Of a stretch of DNA of 64,000 nt, positions 7,826 to 15,767 are shown in pieces. The notes beneath the pieces are model-generated. The model was not told where the DNA came from. It ran no database searches and was given only the letters and a program-made list of their open reading frames with translations. Positions within the stretch are counted from its first letter, which is position 1; each line of letters starts with the position of its first letter. Origin of the DNA: JAXLSZ01 sp046330315 (GTDB lineage: Bacteria > Actinomycetota > Thermoleophilia > Solirubrobacterales > 70-9); assembly GCA_046330315.1 (NCBI GenBank), contig JAXLSZ010000004.1, positions 186,001-250,000 of the forward strand, given 5' to 3'. The position numbers and the translations under genes were made by a program.

Positions 7826-10102
7826 TCAGCCCGCGCGGGCCGAGGCCAGGGCGGCGCCGGCGGGCGCCGGCGAGAGCTCCACCGGAATCCCGTTCAGAAC
7901 GGCGTTGCCCGAGAGCGGGTCCACCAGGTCCTCGCGCGCGAGGACGTTGCTGTTGGAGCCGGGACGCCGGCGGGCGAACCGCAGCTCCGCGTCCTCGGCG
8001 TCATGGCCCCAGCCGTGCGGGATGCTGACCACGCCGGGCATGACCGCATCGGTCACCTCGACGGGGATTTCGATCGCTCCCGCCGCGGAGCTGACCGTGG
8101 CCGCCTCGCCGTCGGCGAGGCCGAGCCGCTCGGCGTCGTCCGGGTGGACGTGGACCGTGCAGCGGGCCGGGCCGCCGAGCAGGCCCTCGACGTTGTGCAT
8201 CCAGGAGTTGTTGGAGCGAAGGTCGCGGCGGCCGACCAGGACGATCGTGCCGTCGCCTTCCCGGTCCAGCGCCGCCTCCAGCCGCGGCATGTCCGCGAGG
8301 ATCGGCTCCGGCGCCAGCTCGACCTTGCCGCTCGGGGTCCGCAGCACCTCGGGGATGCGGGGGCCGAGCGGGCCGAGGTCGATTCCGTGCGGGGCGGCCT
8401 CGAGCCGCTCGAGGGTGAGGCCGTCGGGATCCTCCCCGAACCGGTCTCCGTAGGGCCCGGCCCGCAGGAGCAGGTCGAGCAGGCGCTCGGGGCCGCGGCG
8501 GTCCGAGAGCGCCCCGAGCAGCTCGTCGGGGTCGCGGCCCTCGAGGCGTGAGCCCGGCGTGCCCACCTCCCGGCGCACCGCCTCGGCCGCGATGAAGTCG
8601 TCGATCGGGCCGATCTCGGCGCCGGCTCCCTGCCCCGTGAGGATCGCCAGCAGCCGCAGCGCGGTCTGCCACTCCTCCTGGATGCCCGGTTCGGGCTCCA
8701 GGACCGGCCGGGAGTAGTGGGCGATGTTCCGCACCGAGAGCTGGTAGAAGGCGAGGTCGTAGTGGGAGCGGCGCAGCGGCGAGGGCCCGGGAAGGATCAC
8801 GTCGGCGTGGCGGGTCGTCTCGTTGACGTAGGGGTCCACGGAGATCATCAGCTCCAGGGACTCCAGGGCGGCGCCGAGGCGGCCCGAGTTCGGCGTCGAG
8901 AGCGCCGGGTTGCCGGCCACGGTGATCAGCGCGCGGATCCGATCCTCTCCGGGCGTGTCGATCTCCTCGGCGAGGCAGGCGACCGGCAGCTCGCCGAAGG
9001 CCTCCGGCAGCCTCCGCACCCGGCTCGTCCACCGGCCCCCGCGGAAGCCGCGCCCGCGGCCCGGCTCCCCGCTCGAGTTGGACTGCCCGGCGGCGGCCAG
9101 GGGGAACATCGCACCCCCCACGCGGTCGAGGTTGCCGGTGATCGCGTTGAGCACGTCCACCAGCCAGCTCGCCTGGGTGCCGAACACCTGCGTGCAGGTG
9201 CCGATCCGCCCGTACACCGCCGCCCTGGGGGCAGCGGCGAGGTCTCTCGCCATGCGGCGGATCTCGCCCGCCCCGATCCCGGTTGGCCGGGCCGCCGCCT
9301 CGGAGGTGAACGGCGCCACCGCCCTGCGGACCTCGTCCAGCCCGGCGAGGTGGGGCGCCAGCGCTCCCGGGTCGGCGAGGTCCTCGGCGAGGATCGTGTG
9401 GGCCATCGCGGCGAGCAGCAGCGCGTCGGTGCCGGGCCGGATGAAGTGGTGCTCGTCGGCCTCGCGGGCGGTGCGGGTGAGCCGCGGGTCGATCACCACG
9501 AGCCGCCCGCCGCGCCGCCGCAGGGCCCGCAACCGGCCTCGCAGGTCGGGCGCGGTCATCAGGCTCCCGTTGGAGGCGAGGGGGTTCGCGCCGAGCACCA
9601 GCAGATGGTCGGTCCGGTCCACGTCGGGGATCGGCACGCTCAGGCCGCTGCCGAACATCTGCGCGCAGGCGACCTGCTTGGGGAGCTGGTCGACGCTGGT
9701 CGCCGAGTAGAGGTTGCGGGTCCCCATCGCCTTCAGCAGGATCCGGCCGTAGAGGACGAAGGCGAGGCTGTGGGCCGCCGGGTTGCCGACGTAGGCGCCG
9801 ACGGCGTTGCGGCCGTGCTCGGTGACGATCGGGACGAGGCGGCCCTCGATCTCGGCGAACGCCTCGTCCCAGCCGACCGCCTCGAATCTCCCGTCGCGCT
9901 TGACCACGGGCGAGCGGAGACGGTCGGGGTCGGAGTCGAGCGCCGCGATGCTGGCGCCCTTGGGGCAGATGAAGCCGCGGCTGAAGACGTCTTCGCGGTC
10001 GCCCCGAACCCGGGTGACCCGGCCGTCGGCGACGGTGTGCTCGAGCCCGCAGGTGGCCTCGCAGAGGGGGCAGGTCGCAAACGCGGTAGTGACGTCGGGC
10101 AC
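7826..10102 (-). CDS. Molybdopterin-dependent oxidoreductase (formate dehydrogenase/nitrate reductase superfamily)
   Basis: 758 aa. An N-terminal 4Fe-4S motif C11-x2-C14-x3-C18-x27-C46-P-K-G is followed by the bis-MGD domains and a C-terminal molydop-binding domain (SNNSWMHNVEGL, HPDDAERLGLADGE, SIPHGWGH). It has no TAT signal, so it should be cytoplasmic. Where formate dehydrogenases carry the Sec/Cys molybdenum ligand, this protein reads YSATSVDQLPKQVACAQMFG, with no clear Cys/Sec at the equivalent place, so the substrate is open. No partner Fe-S subunit is adjacent. GTG start at 10102; divergent from clpP with a 56-bp gap. Confidence 0.85.
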   Translation of the reverse strand: MPDVTTAFATCPLCEATCGLEHTVADGRVTRVRGDREDVFSRGFICPKGASIAALDSDPDRLRSPVVKRDGRFEAVGWDEAFAEIEGRLVPIVTEHGRNAVGAYVGNPAAHSLAFVLYGRILLKAMGTRNLYSATSVDQLPKQVACAQMFGSGLSVPIPDVDRTDHLLVLGANPLASNGSLMTAPDLRGRLRALRRRGGRLVVIDPRLTRTAREADEHHFIRPGTDALLLAAMAHTILAEDLADPGALAPHLAGLDEVRRAVAPFTSEAAARPTGIGAGEIRRMARDLAAAPRAAVYGRIGTCTQVFGTQASWLVDVLNAITGNLDRVGGAMFPLAAAGQSNSSGEPGRGRGFRGGRWTSRVRRLPEAFGELPVACLAEEIDTPGEDRIRALITVAGNPALSTPNSGRLGAALESLELMISVDPYVNETTRHADVILPGPSPLRRSHYDLAFYQLSVRNIAHYSRPVLEPEPGIQEEWQTALRLLAILTGQGAGAEIGPIDDFIAAEAVRREVGTPGSRLEGRDPDELLGALSDRRGPERLLDLLLRAGPYGDRFGEDPDGLTLERLEAAPHGIDLGPLGPRIPEVLRTPSGKVELAPEPILADMPRLEAALDREGDGTIVLVGRRDLRSNNSWMHNVEGLLGGPARCTVHVHPDDAERLGLADGEAATVSSAAGAIEIPVEVTDAVMPGVVSIPHGWGHDAEDAELRFARRRPGSNSNVLAREDLVDPLSGNAVLNGIPVELSPAPAGAALASARAG

Positions 10103-10144
10103 GAGGGGGAGTCTAGTCGCAGGGGGAGCGGCGAGCGCCTTCTA

Positions 10145-10150
10145 TACACT
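10145..10150 (+). promoter_or_regulatory. -10 box TACACT, leaderless clpP
   Basis: TACACT (within TATACACT) ends 8 nt before the clpP ATG, in the 56-bp divergent region shared with the oxidoreductase gene. There is no RBS. Confidence 0.55.
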
Positions 10151-10158
10151 CGCCGGCG

Positions 10159-10739
<581 letters not shown>

Positions 10740-10743
<4 letters not shown>

Positions 10744-11627
10744 GGCGCCTCCCCCTCCTTCTCACCGCAGCCGTGGCCCTCGCGGCCGCCGCGCCCGCCC
10801 CAGCCGAGCCCTCCGGCTCCGCAACCGCCGAAGTCCCCGCGCCCGCCACCGCCGAAGTCCCCGCGCCCGCCACCGCCGAAGTCCCCGCGCCCTCCCGGTA
10901 CCGGGCCCCCCGCTTCGACCTGATCGCCGGCTTCGCGGTGCCCCACCACGCCTATTTCGCCGGCCGGCCCGTCCTGATCGGATACCGCTTCAGGTCCAGT
11001 CGCCCGCTCGACGTGAAGGTCGCCATCGTCCGCCGCGCCGGGGGGCGGATCGTCCGGGCCTTCGTGGCCCGCCGCCAGGCTCCGGGCGCGCACCGCCTGC
11101 TCTGGTTCGGGCGGACCTGGGCCGGGGAGGAGGCCCCGGACGGCCGCTACGCGGTGATGGTCGGCCGGCGCGGTCACGGGCTCCGGAGGGCCGGGGGCTT
11201 CGTGCTCCACGGCCACGCATTCCCGGTCGCGGGCCCGCACGCGACCAGGGGGCCGATCGGCGAGTTCGGCGCGCCGCGCTCGGGCGGGCGGCGGCACGAG
11301 GGCTTCGACGTGGTGGCCGCCTGCGGGGCAGCGCTGCGCGCCGTCCGGGGCGGGAGGGTGCTGCGGCGCGGCTTCGACCCCGTCCTGTACGGCAACTTCG
11401 TGCTGATCCACGGGGGCGGCGAGCACCGCAGCTACTTCTACGCGCACCTGCCCCGTCCGGCCCCGGTACGCCGCGGAGAGCGGGTCCGCACCGGGCAGCG
11501 GGTCGGGGCGGTGGGCATGACCGGGAACGCCGCCCGCGTCGGCTGCCACCTCCACTTCGAGATCCACGTTCGCGGGGTTCCGGTGGACCCCGAGCCGGCG
11601 CTGCGCCGCTGGGACGGGTGGAGCTGA
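10740..11627 (+). CDS. Secreted M23 family (LytM-type) peptidase
   Basis: 295 aa if started at CTG 10740, which overlaps the clpP stop (CTGA). This start gives a textbook signal peptide, [21 protein letters not shown]; the next in-frame GTG (10773) would remove its charged region. Next come three copies of ATAEVPAP from a 24-bp repeat, a beta-sandwich-like region and a C-terminal LytM domain with zinc motifs HEGFD (near 186) and HLHFE (near 270). Expected to cut peptidoglycan cross-bridges outside the membrane. Translational coupling to clpP is likely because no RBS is visible. Confidence 0.82.
10819..10890 (+). repeat. 24-bp in-frame tandem repeat in the M23 gene
   Basis: Three near-identical 24-bp units containing ACCGCCGAAGTCCCCGCGCC encode the linker ATAEVPAP repeated after the signal peptide. 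Confidence 0.85.
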
Positions 11628-11650
11628 CCGCCGGGGCCGGCGCGGGTTGA

Positions 11651-12550
11651 TTGACTGCGCCCGTGGCCGACCGCTCCGACATCTCCTTCGCCGCCGGCGA
11701 GGGCCGCTGCGACGGCTGGCTCTACCGTCCCGGGCCGGCCGGCGAGAGCGCTCCTTGCGTGGTCATGGCCCACGGATTCGGCGCCTGCAAGGAGGCGCGG
11801 CTCGATGCCTTCGCCGAGCGCTTCGCGGCCGCCGGGCTGGCCGCCCTGGTCTTCGACTACCGCCATTTCGGCACCTCCACGGGCCGGCCCCGCCAGCTGA
11901 TCGACATTCGCTCCCAGCATGCCGACTGGGAGGCCGCGATCGGGCACGCTCGGAGCCTCGAGGGCGTGGACCCGGCCCGCGTGGCGCTGTGGGGGACCTC
12001 GTTCAGCGGGGGGCACGTGCTCTGGGCGGCGGCCCGCGACGCGCGCATCGCCGCGGTCGTCTCGCAGGTCCCCCACACAAGCGGGCCGGCGACCCTGCGG
12101 ATGCTGGAACCGGTCCGGCTGGCGCGACTCACGGCCGCCGGGCTCCGCGACCGGGCGGCGGCGCTGTTCGGGCGCAGCCGTCGGATCGCGATCGTCGGGC
12201 CGCCGGGATCCGGGGCCGCGATGACCGGCGATGACGCTGCGACGCTCTACCCGGGCATGTACCCGCGGGGCTTCCGGTTCGACAACTCCACACCGGCCAG
12301 GATCCTGCTGCCCTTCGGCCTCTACTCGCCCGGCCGCGAGGCCCGGCACGTCCGCTGCCCGGTGCTGGTGATCGTCGCCGACCGGGACACGATCACGCCG
12401 CCGGAGCCCGCCCGCGCGGCCGCCCGGGCGGCGCCCCGCGGAGAGCTGCTCTCCTTCGACGGCGCCCACTTCGACATCTACCGGGGTGAGCGGTTCGAGT
12501 GGGCGGTCGAGCGCGAGCGCGAGTTCCTGACCCGCACCCTTCTCGGCTAA
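11651..12550 (+). CDS. Alpha/beta hydrolase
   Basis: 299 aa. HGFG oxyanion motif (VVMAHGFGACKE), nucleophile region WGTSFSGGHVL, acid in IVADRDTITPP and His in DGAHFDIYRGE complete an alpha/beta-hydrolase triad. It resembles the dienelactone hydrolase / acyl-peptidase-like group acting on small esters or amides; substrate unknown. TTG 11651 is the longest start; GTG 11663 is an alternative, 6 nt after a TTGACT that resembles the TAGACT boxes of neighbours. Downstream is a convergent GNAT gene. Confidence 0.85.
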   Translation: MTAPVADRSDISFAAGEGRCDGWLYRPGPAGESAPCVVMAHGFGACKEARLDAFAERFAAAGLAALVFDYRHFGTSTGRPRQLIDIRSQHADWEAAIGHARSLEGVDPARVALWGTSFSGGHVLWAAARDARIAAVVSQVPHTSGPATLRMLEPVRLARLTAAGLRDRAAALFGRSRRIAIVGPPGSGAAMTGDDAATLYPGMYPRGFRFDNSTPARILLPFGLYSPGREARHVRCPVLVIVADRDTITPPEPARAAARAAPRGELLSFDGAHFDIYRGERFEWAVEREREFLTRTLLG

Positions 12551-12595
12551 GGGGTTCGGACAGCGCCCCGCGTGCGAGGCGTCCGACGCTCGCCC

Positions 12596-13051
12596 TCAGG
12601 GACGAAGCTCGTAGTTGAACCAGGTCGTGCGGTCGGCCCCGGTCGAGTCGTAGAGGCGCTGGGCCGTGTGGTTGTCGGGCGCCGTGTTCCACTCCAGATG
12701 GCGGCAGCCGCGCTCCCGGGCCACCTCGAGGCTCGCCATGATCAGCGCCCGGCCGATCCCCGCCCCCCGCCGCCCGGGCGCCACGAACAGATCGTTCATC
12801 AGCACCGTCTCGGCGGCCCTGGTGGAGGTGAAGAACCAGTACAGGCAGGCGTAGCCGACCAGCTCGTCTCCGTCCCAGGCGCCGATCAGCAACCCGTCCT
12901 CGCTCGGCCCGACGAAGCGGCGGAAGAAGCGGCGGTTGCGCTCGTCGTCGATGTCGGTGACCTCGTAGAATCGCTGGTAGGCCGCGATCATCGGCACCAG
13001 CGCCTCGTACTCCTCCTCGGTGACCGGCTCGACCCTCAGTCCGTCAGTCAT
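12596..13051 (-). CDS. GNAT family N-acetyltransferase
   Basis: 151 aa. The acetyl-CoA-binding core is LFVAPGRRGAGIGRALI (the R-G-x-G-I-G variant of motif A), followed by WNTAPDNHTAQRLYDSTGA, typical of small GNAT acetyltransferases. Substrate unknown. The frame is open further upstream, but ATG 13051 lies 7 nt after a TACGGT -10 box and gives the usual family length, so this start is preferred. Confidence 0.85.
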   Translation of the reverse strand: MTDGLRVEPVTEEEYEALVPMIAAYQRFYEVTDIDDERNRRFFRRFVGPSEDGLLIGAWDGDELVGYACLYWFFTSTRAAETVLMNDLFVAPGRRGAGIGRALIMASLEVARERGCRHLEWNTAPDNHTAQRLYDSTGADRTTWFNYELRP

Positions 13052-13058
13052 CCGGCTA

Positions 13059-13064
13059 ACCGTA
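13059..13064 (-). promoter_or_regulatory. -10 box TACGGT, leaderless GNAT gene
   Basis: Minus-strand TACGGT ends 7 nt before the ATG at 13051. It decides the start of the GNAT gene within a much longer open frame. Confidence 0.5.
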
Positions 13065-13088
13065 TTACGAGCGGGCGGCCGGTGTGGC

Positions 13089-13143
13089 GGGGGGGGCGAC
13101 GGCGGCGGGTGGCGGGCGGGCGCGGCGGGTGGCGGGCGCGGGG
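13089..13143 (+). other. G-rich tract, potential G-quadruplex, upstream of clpX
   Basis: At least six runs of three or more G on the plus strand, separated by short loops, in the 240-bp divergent region between the GNAT gene and clpX. Nothing else was recognised in this region apart from the two promoters. Confidence 0.4.
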
Positions 13144-13243
13144 CGGACGGTCGCCGGCGCCCCGGCAAGTTTGCGCCCGGCGGCAGGGTCCGCCGGCCGG
13201 GCGGAGTAACTGGGAGCCCATAGGACCGGCGCTCCGCTCCCTC

Positions 13244-13249
13244 TAAGCT
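13244..13249 (+). promoter_or_regulatory. Probable -10 box TAAGCT of clpX
   Basis: TAAGCT lies about 43 nt before the CTG start, so clpX would have a leader near 36 nt with the RBS GAGGAGGGGAG (13278-13288). Confidence 0.4.
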
Positions 13250-13292
13250 TGGGGCGCCGGCGAGCCGAAAACAGCCTGAGGAGGGGAGACCC

Positions 13293-14573
13293 CTGGCACG
13301 CCCGACCGATTCCAACGAGCAGCTTCTCTGCAGCTTCTGCGGCAAGTCACAGAGGCAGGTCAAGAAGCTGATCGCAGGCCCCGGCGTCTATATCTGCGAC
13401 GAGTGCATCGATCTCTGCAACGAGATCATCGACGAGGAGCTCACCGCTCCGCCGGCCTTCGAGCTCGAGAACCTGCCCAAGCCGCGGGAGATCCACCAGG
13501 TGCTCGAGGAGTACGTGGTCGGCCAGGAGCACGCCAAGCGGGCTCTATCCGTGGCCGTCTACAACCACTACAAGCGCGTCCAGATGAGCCAGTCCGAGGA
13601 CGCCGAGATCGAGCTCGAGAAGTCCAACATCCTGCTGCTCGGTCCGACCGGATGCGGCAAGACGCTGCTGGCCCAGACCCTGGCGAGGATCCTCAACGTG
13701 CCCTTCGCGATCGCCGATGCGACCGCGCTCACCGAGGCGGGCTACGTCGGCGAGGACGTCGAGAACATCCTCCTGAAGCTGATCCAGGCCGCCGACTTCG
13801 ACGTCAAGAAGGCCGAGACCGGGATCATCTACATCGACGAGATCGACAAGATCGCCCGCAAGGCCGACAACCCCTCGATCACCCGGGACGTCTCGGGCGA
13901 GGGCGTGCAGCAGGCCCTGCTGAAGATCCTCGAGGGGACCTCCGCGTCGGTCCCGCCGCAGGGGGGGCGCAAGCACCCCCACCAGGAGTTCCTGACGATC
14001 GACACCACCAACATCCTCTTCATCTGCGGCGGCTCCTTCGCCGAGCTCGACAAGGTGATCGAGCGCCGCATGGTCGACCACGGAATCGGCTTCGGGGCGG
14101 CGATCCACGATCGCGAGCACCGCGACACCGGGGAGTGGTTCGAGCACTGCCTGCCGGAGGACCTGATCGAGTACGGGCTGATCCCGGAGTTCATCGGCCG
14201 GCTGCCCGTCGTCGCCGCCATCCACCAGCTCACCCGCGAGGACCTGATCACGATCCTCACCGAGCCCCGCAACGCGCTCACCCGCCAGTTCCAGCGCTTC
14301 TTCGAGTTCGACGACATCGAGCTGGTCTTCGCCGATGATTCGCTCGCCGCGATAGCCGACAGGGCGCTGCAGCGCGAGACCGGCGCGCGGGGACTCCGCT
14401 CGATCCTCGAGCAGGTCCTCCAGGACGTCCAGTTCGAGCTCCCCTCCCGCCGCGACGTCACCAAGTGCGTGGTGACCAGGGAGACGATCGAGGGCCGCCG
14501 CCCGACCCTGGTCACCGAGGCCGCGCCGGCGGAGATCGGGCCGGCCGGGGAGCTGGAGGAGGAGTCGGCCTAG
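13293..14573 (+). CDS. clpX: Clp protease ATP-binding subunit ClpX
   Basis: 426 aa from CTG 13293. The N-terminal zinc-binding domain has Cys 13, 16, 35 and 38 ([12 protein letters not shown] ... [10 protein letters not shown]). The AAA+ domain has Walker A GPTGCGKT (about 117-124), Walker [10 protein letters not shown] and the RKHPHQEF region. Unfolds substrates for ClpP. The first canonical start is GTG 13500, which would remove the entire zinc domain. An in-frame stop at 13221 and no ATG/GTG/TTG between it and 13293 leave CTG, 5 nt after GAGGAGGGGAG, as the best start. Confidence 0.93.
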   Translation: MARPTDSNEQLLCSFCGKSQRQVKKLIAGPGVYICDECIDLCNEIIDEELTAPPAFELENLPKPREIHQVLEEYVVGQEHAKRALSVAVYNHYKRVQMSQSEDAEIELEKSNILLLGPTGCGKTLLAQTLARILNVPFAIADATALTEAGYVGEDVENILLKLIQAADFDVKKAETGIIYIDEIDKIARKADNPSITRDVSGEGVQQALLKILEGTSASVPPQGGRKHPHQEFLTIDTTNILFICGGSFAELDKVIERRMVDHGIGFGAAIHDREHRDTGEWFEHCLPEDLIEYGLIPEFIGRLPVVAAIHQLTREDLITILTEPRNALTRQFQRFFEFDDIELVFADDSLAAIADRALQRETGARGLRSILEQVLQDVQFELPSRRDVTKCVVTRETIEGRRPTLVTEAAPAEIGPAGELEEESA

Positions 14574-14596
14574 CCCCGGTCCCGCCCGCCGCGTCC

Positions 14597-14750
14597 GCCC
14601 GGGCCTGCGTGGGAGCTCCGGGTCGCGGTGTGTGGAGTGTCCGCCCGGGCCTGCGCTGGAGCCTCGGGTCGCGGTGTGCCCGGGCCTGCGCTGGAGCCTC
14701 GGGTCGCGGTGTGCCCGGGCCTGCGCTGGAGCCCCGCTTCGCGGTGTGTG
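14597..14750. repeat. 35-bp tandem repeat array downstream of clpX
   Basis: About four copies of a 35-bp unit containing CCTGCGCTGGAGCC and TCGCGGTGTG; the first and last are diverged. It is non-coding, in the convergent gap between clpX and the EAL gene. Confidence 0.75.
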
Positions 14751-14800
14751 GAGTTCTTCTGCCCTGGGCATCGAAAGTCCGCACACCCCGGTCGCGGCCG

Positions 14801-14894
14801 GCGGCGCGCCGCCGCGGCGCCGAATTCCGGCCGCGCTCGGCTGCGGCGCGCCGCCGCGGCGCCGAATTCCGGCTGCGCTCGGCTGCGGCGCGAA
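14801..14894. repeat. 42-bp tandem repeat with self-complementary core
   Basis: Two full copies and a partial third of a 42-bp unit whose GCGGCGCGCCGCCGC core can fold on itself, ending just before the EAL gene stop. Possibly acts as a bidirectional terminator for clpX and the EAL gene; no T-tract. Confidence 0.7.
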
Positions 14895-14901
14895 ACGCCC
14901 G

Positions 14902-15687
14902 TCAGCGGGCGATCATGCGGTCCTCGAGCACCTCGGCCGGCATCGGCACCGAGAGCAGGAAGCCCTGGGCGTAGCGGCAGCCCAGGTCGCGCAGGCTGGC
15001 CACCTGGCCGGGCGACTCGACCCCGGCCGCGATCGTCGCGAGCCCCAGCTCGGAACCCAGCTCGATGGCGGCCTCCGCCTGCTCTAGGCGGCGCTCGTCA
15101 TCGGGAATGCCCTCGACGATCCGCTGGCTGATCTTCAGGGCCGTGGCCGGGAGGCGGCGTACGAGGTCGGCGGAGGCGCCGCCGAAGAAGTCGTCGATGG
15201 TCAGCGAGACCCCCATGTCGGAGAGCTCGCGGAGCTTCTCGGCGCTTCGACCCTCCCCCTCCACGAGGGCCGACTCGAGGATCTCGAAGCCGATCCGGTG
15301 GGCCGAGGCCCCGCTGGACTCGGAGGCTCTGCGGACCGCCGAGGCGATGTCCGAGAAGAACAGGTGCTCCTCGGAGAGGTTGATCGAGATCGTCAGCTCC
15401 GACGCGACCCCGGCCCGCCAGGCGGCGAGCTGGCCGAAGGCCTCCTCGATCGCCCAGCGCTCCAGCTTGCCCAGCACGCCGTGCTTCTCGGCGGCCTCGA
15501 TGAAATCGGCGGGGGCGAGGATCCCGCGATCGCCGTGCGGCCAGCGGGGAAGCGCCTCGAGCATCGTCGCGGAGCGGTCCTGCAGGGAGACGATGGGCTG
15601 GAAGTAGAGGCTCAGGAGCCGGGCTCCGATCGCCTCGGAGAGCTCCTGGGCCATCCGGCCGTCGCCGTTGGCGGTCGCCTGGGCCAT
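14902..15687 (-). CDS. EAL domain protein, probably degenerate
   Basis: 261 aa, a stand-alone EAL domain with no sensory or GGDEF part. The EAL motif is present (LEALPRWPHG), as are NLSEEHL and the C-terminal AQGFLLSVPMP. Two consensus motifs deviate: DDFGTG reads DDFFGG, and AEGVE reads AAGVE. EAL proteins hydrolyse cyclic di-GMP; these changes suggest weak or no activity and perhaps a binding role. ATG 15687 lies 10 nt after a TACCAT box. Divergent from valS. Confidence 0.78.
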   Translation of the reverse strand: MAQATANGDGRMAQELSEAIGARLLSLYFQPIVSLQDRSATMLEALPRWPHGDRGILAPADFIEAAEKHGVLGKLERWAIEEAFGQLAAWRAGVASELTISINLSEEHLFFSDIASAVRRASESSGASAHRIGFEILESALVEGEGRSAEKLRELSDMGVSLTIDDFFGGASADLVRRLPATALKISQRIVEGIPDDERRLEQAEAAIELGSELGLATIAAGVESPGQVASLRDLGCRYAQGFLLSVPMPAEVLEDRMIAR

Positions 15688-15697
15688 CGGAGAAGCG

Positions 15698-15703
15698 ATG
15701 GTA
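15698..15703 (-). promoter_or_regulatory. -10 box TACCAT of the EAL gene
   Basis: Minus-strand TACCAT ends 10 nt before the ATG, giving a leader of only a few nucleotides. Confidence 0.4.
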
Positions 15704-15753
15704 TTGGTCGCGGGGCGGCTTTGGAAGCGCGTCCCCGGCAGGTCGCGAGAAAC

Positions 15754-15759
15754 TAGACT
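15754..15759 (+). promoter_or_regulatory. -10 box TAGACT, leaderless valS
   Basis: TAGACT ends 8 nt before the GTG. A leaderless transcript leaves no room for a T-box or other leader control of valS. Confidence 0.6.
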
Positions 15760-15767
15760 CGCCGCCG

